Below, piece by piece: positions 62,452-64,000 of a stretch of 64,000 nucleotides of DNA. The stretch spans positions 144,991,962 to 145,055,961 of the forward strand of contig CM077644.1 of NCBI GenBank assembly GCA_039707465.1. The letters are read 5' to 3'. The notes under the pieces were generated by a model. That model was given only the letters and a program-made list of their open reading frames with translations. It had not been told where the DNA came from and did not search any database. Made by a program: the position numbers and the translations under genes. Position 1 is the first letter of the stretch; the number at the start of each line of letters is the position of its first letter. The stretch is from Rhabdophis nuchalis. Lineage: Eukaryota; Chordata; Lepidosauria; Squamata; Natricidae.

Positions 62452-64000
62452 AATAATATAATAATAATAATTTTATTTTTAAACCGCACCCTCTCCCCAC
62501 AGGGACCCAGGGCGGTGCACAGGCAGAATAAAAACAGTCAAAAAATACATACATTTCATAAAAAACAATTAAACCAACCCTGTGCTAAAAATTCGCTAAA
62601 AATGTGCTACCCCATTAAAAAAACCCAAAGACAGAGAGACTATCCTAGGCCGGCCAGACAGAAGAAGTGTGTTTTTAGCTTGAGACGGAAGGAGCGGAGG
62701 TCAGTGGTCATCCTGATATCGGGGGGAAGGTCGTTCCAGAGGGCCGGGCCCGCCACAGAGAGAGCCCTTCCCCTGGGAGTCGCCCGCTGACAGAGTCTAG
62801 TGGACGGCACCCGGAGAAGTCCCTCTCTGTGGGAGCGGATCGGCCGTGAGGATGTATGGGGCAGGATCCGATCCCGCAGATAGCTAGGTCCCGAGCCATG
62901 GAGCGCTTTAAAGATGATGACTAACACCTTGAAGCGCACCCGGAAGATGACAGGTAGCCAGTGCAGCTCGCGCAAGAGCGGTGTTATGTGGGTCGACCTA
63001 GTGGTCCCCATAATTGCTCGCGCGGCTGCATTCTGGACTAGCTGAAGCCTCCGGGTGCACCTCAAGGGGAGCCCCATGTAGAGAGAGTTGCAATAGTCCA
63101 GTCGGGATGTCACGAGAGCATGAGTGACTGTGCGAAGGGCGTCCCGATCCAATAGGGGGCGCAATTGGCGAACCAGGCGAACCTGGTAAAACGCCCTCCT
63201 GGCCACGGCTGTCACTTGATCTTCCATGGACAGCCGGGTATCCAGGAGGACACCCAAATTGCGCACCCCATCCACAGGGGCAAGATGTTCGCCCCCTATG
63301 GCCAGCGATGGAGTGAGCTGGTTGAATCGGGCAGCCGGAAACCACAGCCACTCGGTCTTGGTCGGGTTGAGTCTGAGTCCGTTCCTTCCCATCCAGATCC
63401 GTACGGCTTCCAGGCACTGGCACATCACCGCTACGGCATCGTTGGGGTGGTTTGGGGTGGAAATATACAACTGAGTATCATCAGCGTAAAGATGGTACTC
63501 CACCCCAAAACCACGGATGATCTCACCCAGCGGCTTCATATATGTGTTGAACAGGAGAGGCGAGAGGACCGACCCCTGAGGCACCCCACATGTGAGGGGT
63601 CTCGGGGTCGACCTCTGCTCCCCTGCCAACACAAATTGCGATCGGCCAGAGAGGTAGGAGGAGAACCACCGTAAAACGGTGCCTCCCACCCCCAACCCCC
63701 CCAGCCGATGCAATAGGATACCATGGTCGATGGTATCGAAAGCCGCTGAGAGGTCTAATAGGACCAGGATGGAGGAACATCCCCCATCTCTGGCCCTCCA
63801 GAGATCATCTACCAACGCGACCAATGCCGTCTCGGTGCTATGCCCGGGCCGAAAGCCGGACTGGCGCGGATCTAGATACTCAATTTCCTCCAGGTGACGG
63901 GGAAACTGTTGTGCCACCACACTCTCGACAACCTTCGCCAAAAAGGGAAGGTTGGAGACTGGACGATAGTTGTTTAAAAGAGCTGGGTCCAAAGAGGGCT
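62452..64000 (-). mobile_element. L2-clade LINE, copy 3, runs off the right edge
   Basis: TTA-repeat tail at 62452-62470, then a 3' UTR and coding sequence almost the same base for base as copy 1 (10087 onward). The element continues beyond 64000. Very low divergence from copy 1 indicates both inserted recently. Confidence 0.93.
62640..64000 (-). CDS. L2 LINE polyprotein, partial (reverse transcriptase half)
   Basis: The frame is open to the window edge; only its C-terminal 450 or so residues are visible. They cover the RT from [16 protein letters not shown] onward, with [36 protein letters not shown] and the C-terminal [10 protein letters not shown] block. Only a few residues differ from copy 1 (for example VDGVRN for VDGARN, SYLRDR for SYLQDR, LPVIFR for LPVVFR). 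The reading direction and edge mean the endonuclease, if present, lies outside. The Met at 63992 is internal, not a true start. Confidence 0.92.
   Translation of the reverse strand, partial: PSLDPALLNNYRPVSNLPFLAKVVESVVAQQFPRHLEEIEYLDPRQSGFRPGHSTETALVALVDDLWRARDGGCSSILVLLDLSAAFDTIDHGILLHRLGGLGVGGTVLRWFSSYLSGRSQFVLAGEQRSTPRPLTCGVPQGSVLSPLLFNTYMKPLGEIIRGFGVEYHLYADDTQLYISTPNHPNDAVAVMCQCLEAVRIWMGRNGLRLNPTKTEWLWFPAARFNQLTPSLAIGGEHLAPVDGVRNLGVLLDTRLSMEDQVTAVARRAFYQVRLVRQLRPLLDRDALRTVTHALVTSRLDYCNSLYMGLPLRCTRRLQLVQNAAARAIMGTTRSTHITPLLRELHWLPVIFRVRFKVLVIIFKALHGSGPSYLRDRILPHTSSRPIRSHREGLLRVPSTRLCQRATPRGRALSVAGPALWNDLPPDIRMTTDLRSFRLKLKTHFFCLAGLG

Overview
This is eukaryotic nuclear DNA, almost certainly from a squamate reptile and probably an advanced (colubroid) snake. 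Multi-exon genes have GT-AG introns. The repeats are Sauria-type SINEs, CR1 and L2-clade LINEs with young copies, a CR1-L3/Rex1-like LINE end with an AATAG tail of the kind described in snakes, and many non-autonomous hAT transposons. No prokaryotic operon, CRISPR array, rRNA gene or free-standing tRNA gene was seen.

Two host genes are supported. ZBTB5 (+) has its whole coding sequence in one exon, 6917-8944. A CpG-rich block at 1-700 is a plausible promoter and non-coding first exon, with a donor at 548. GRHPR (-) was rebuilt from nine exons between 31108 and 14565. They join in phase into a 322-residue enzyme (330 with an upstream in-frame ATG) that keeps its catalytic residues. The two genes converge tail to tail, as in human 9p13.

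Layout: 1-6912 is the ZBTB5 promoter and intron 1, with an L2 fragment, a Sauria SINE and a hAT copy. 6913-10079 is the ZBTB5 coding exon and 3' UTR. 10087-13429 is a full-ORF L2 LINE in the gap between the two genes. 14449-31132 is GRHPR; its introns hold a second long L2 (intron 7), a nearly complete but dead CR1 (intron 6), SINEs and MITEs. From 31.1 to 64 kb I recognise no host gene. That region is layered transposable elements: hAT MITEs with 8-bp target duplications, a SPIN-like MITE, a 712-bp duplication of an old LINE relic bracketed by palindromic MITEs, a 5'-truncated CR1 with a 13-bp target duplication and an open RT frame, and a third L2 nearly identical to the first that runs off the right edge.

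The main interest is transposable-element biology. L2 copies with intact endonuclease and RT motifs point to recent activity. A hAT MITE family carries a TTTC microsatellite and a captured piece of another repeat. Nested insertions allow relative dating. I found no convincing new multi-gene system. Coordinates come from reading by eye; repeat names are by recognition, not database search.
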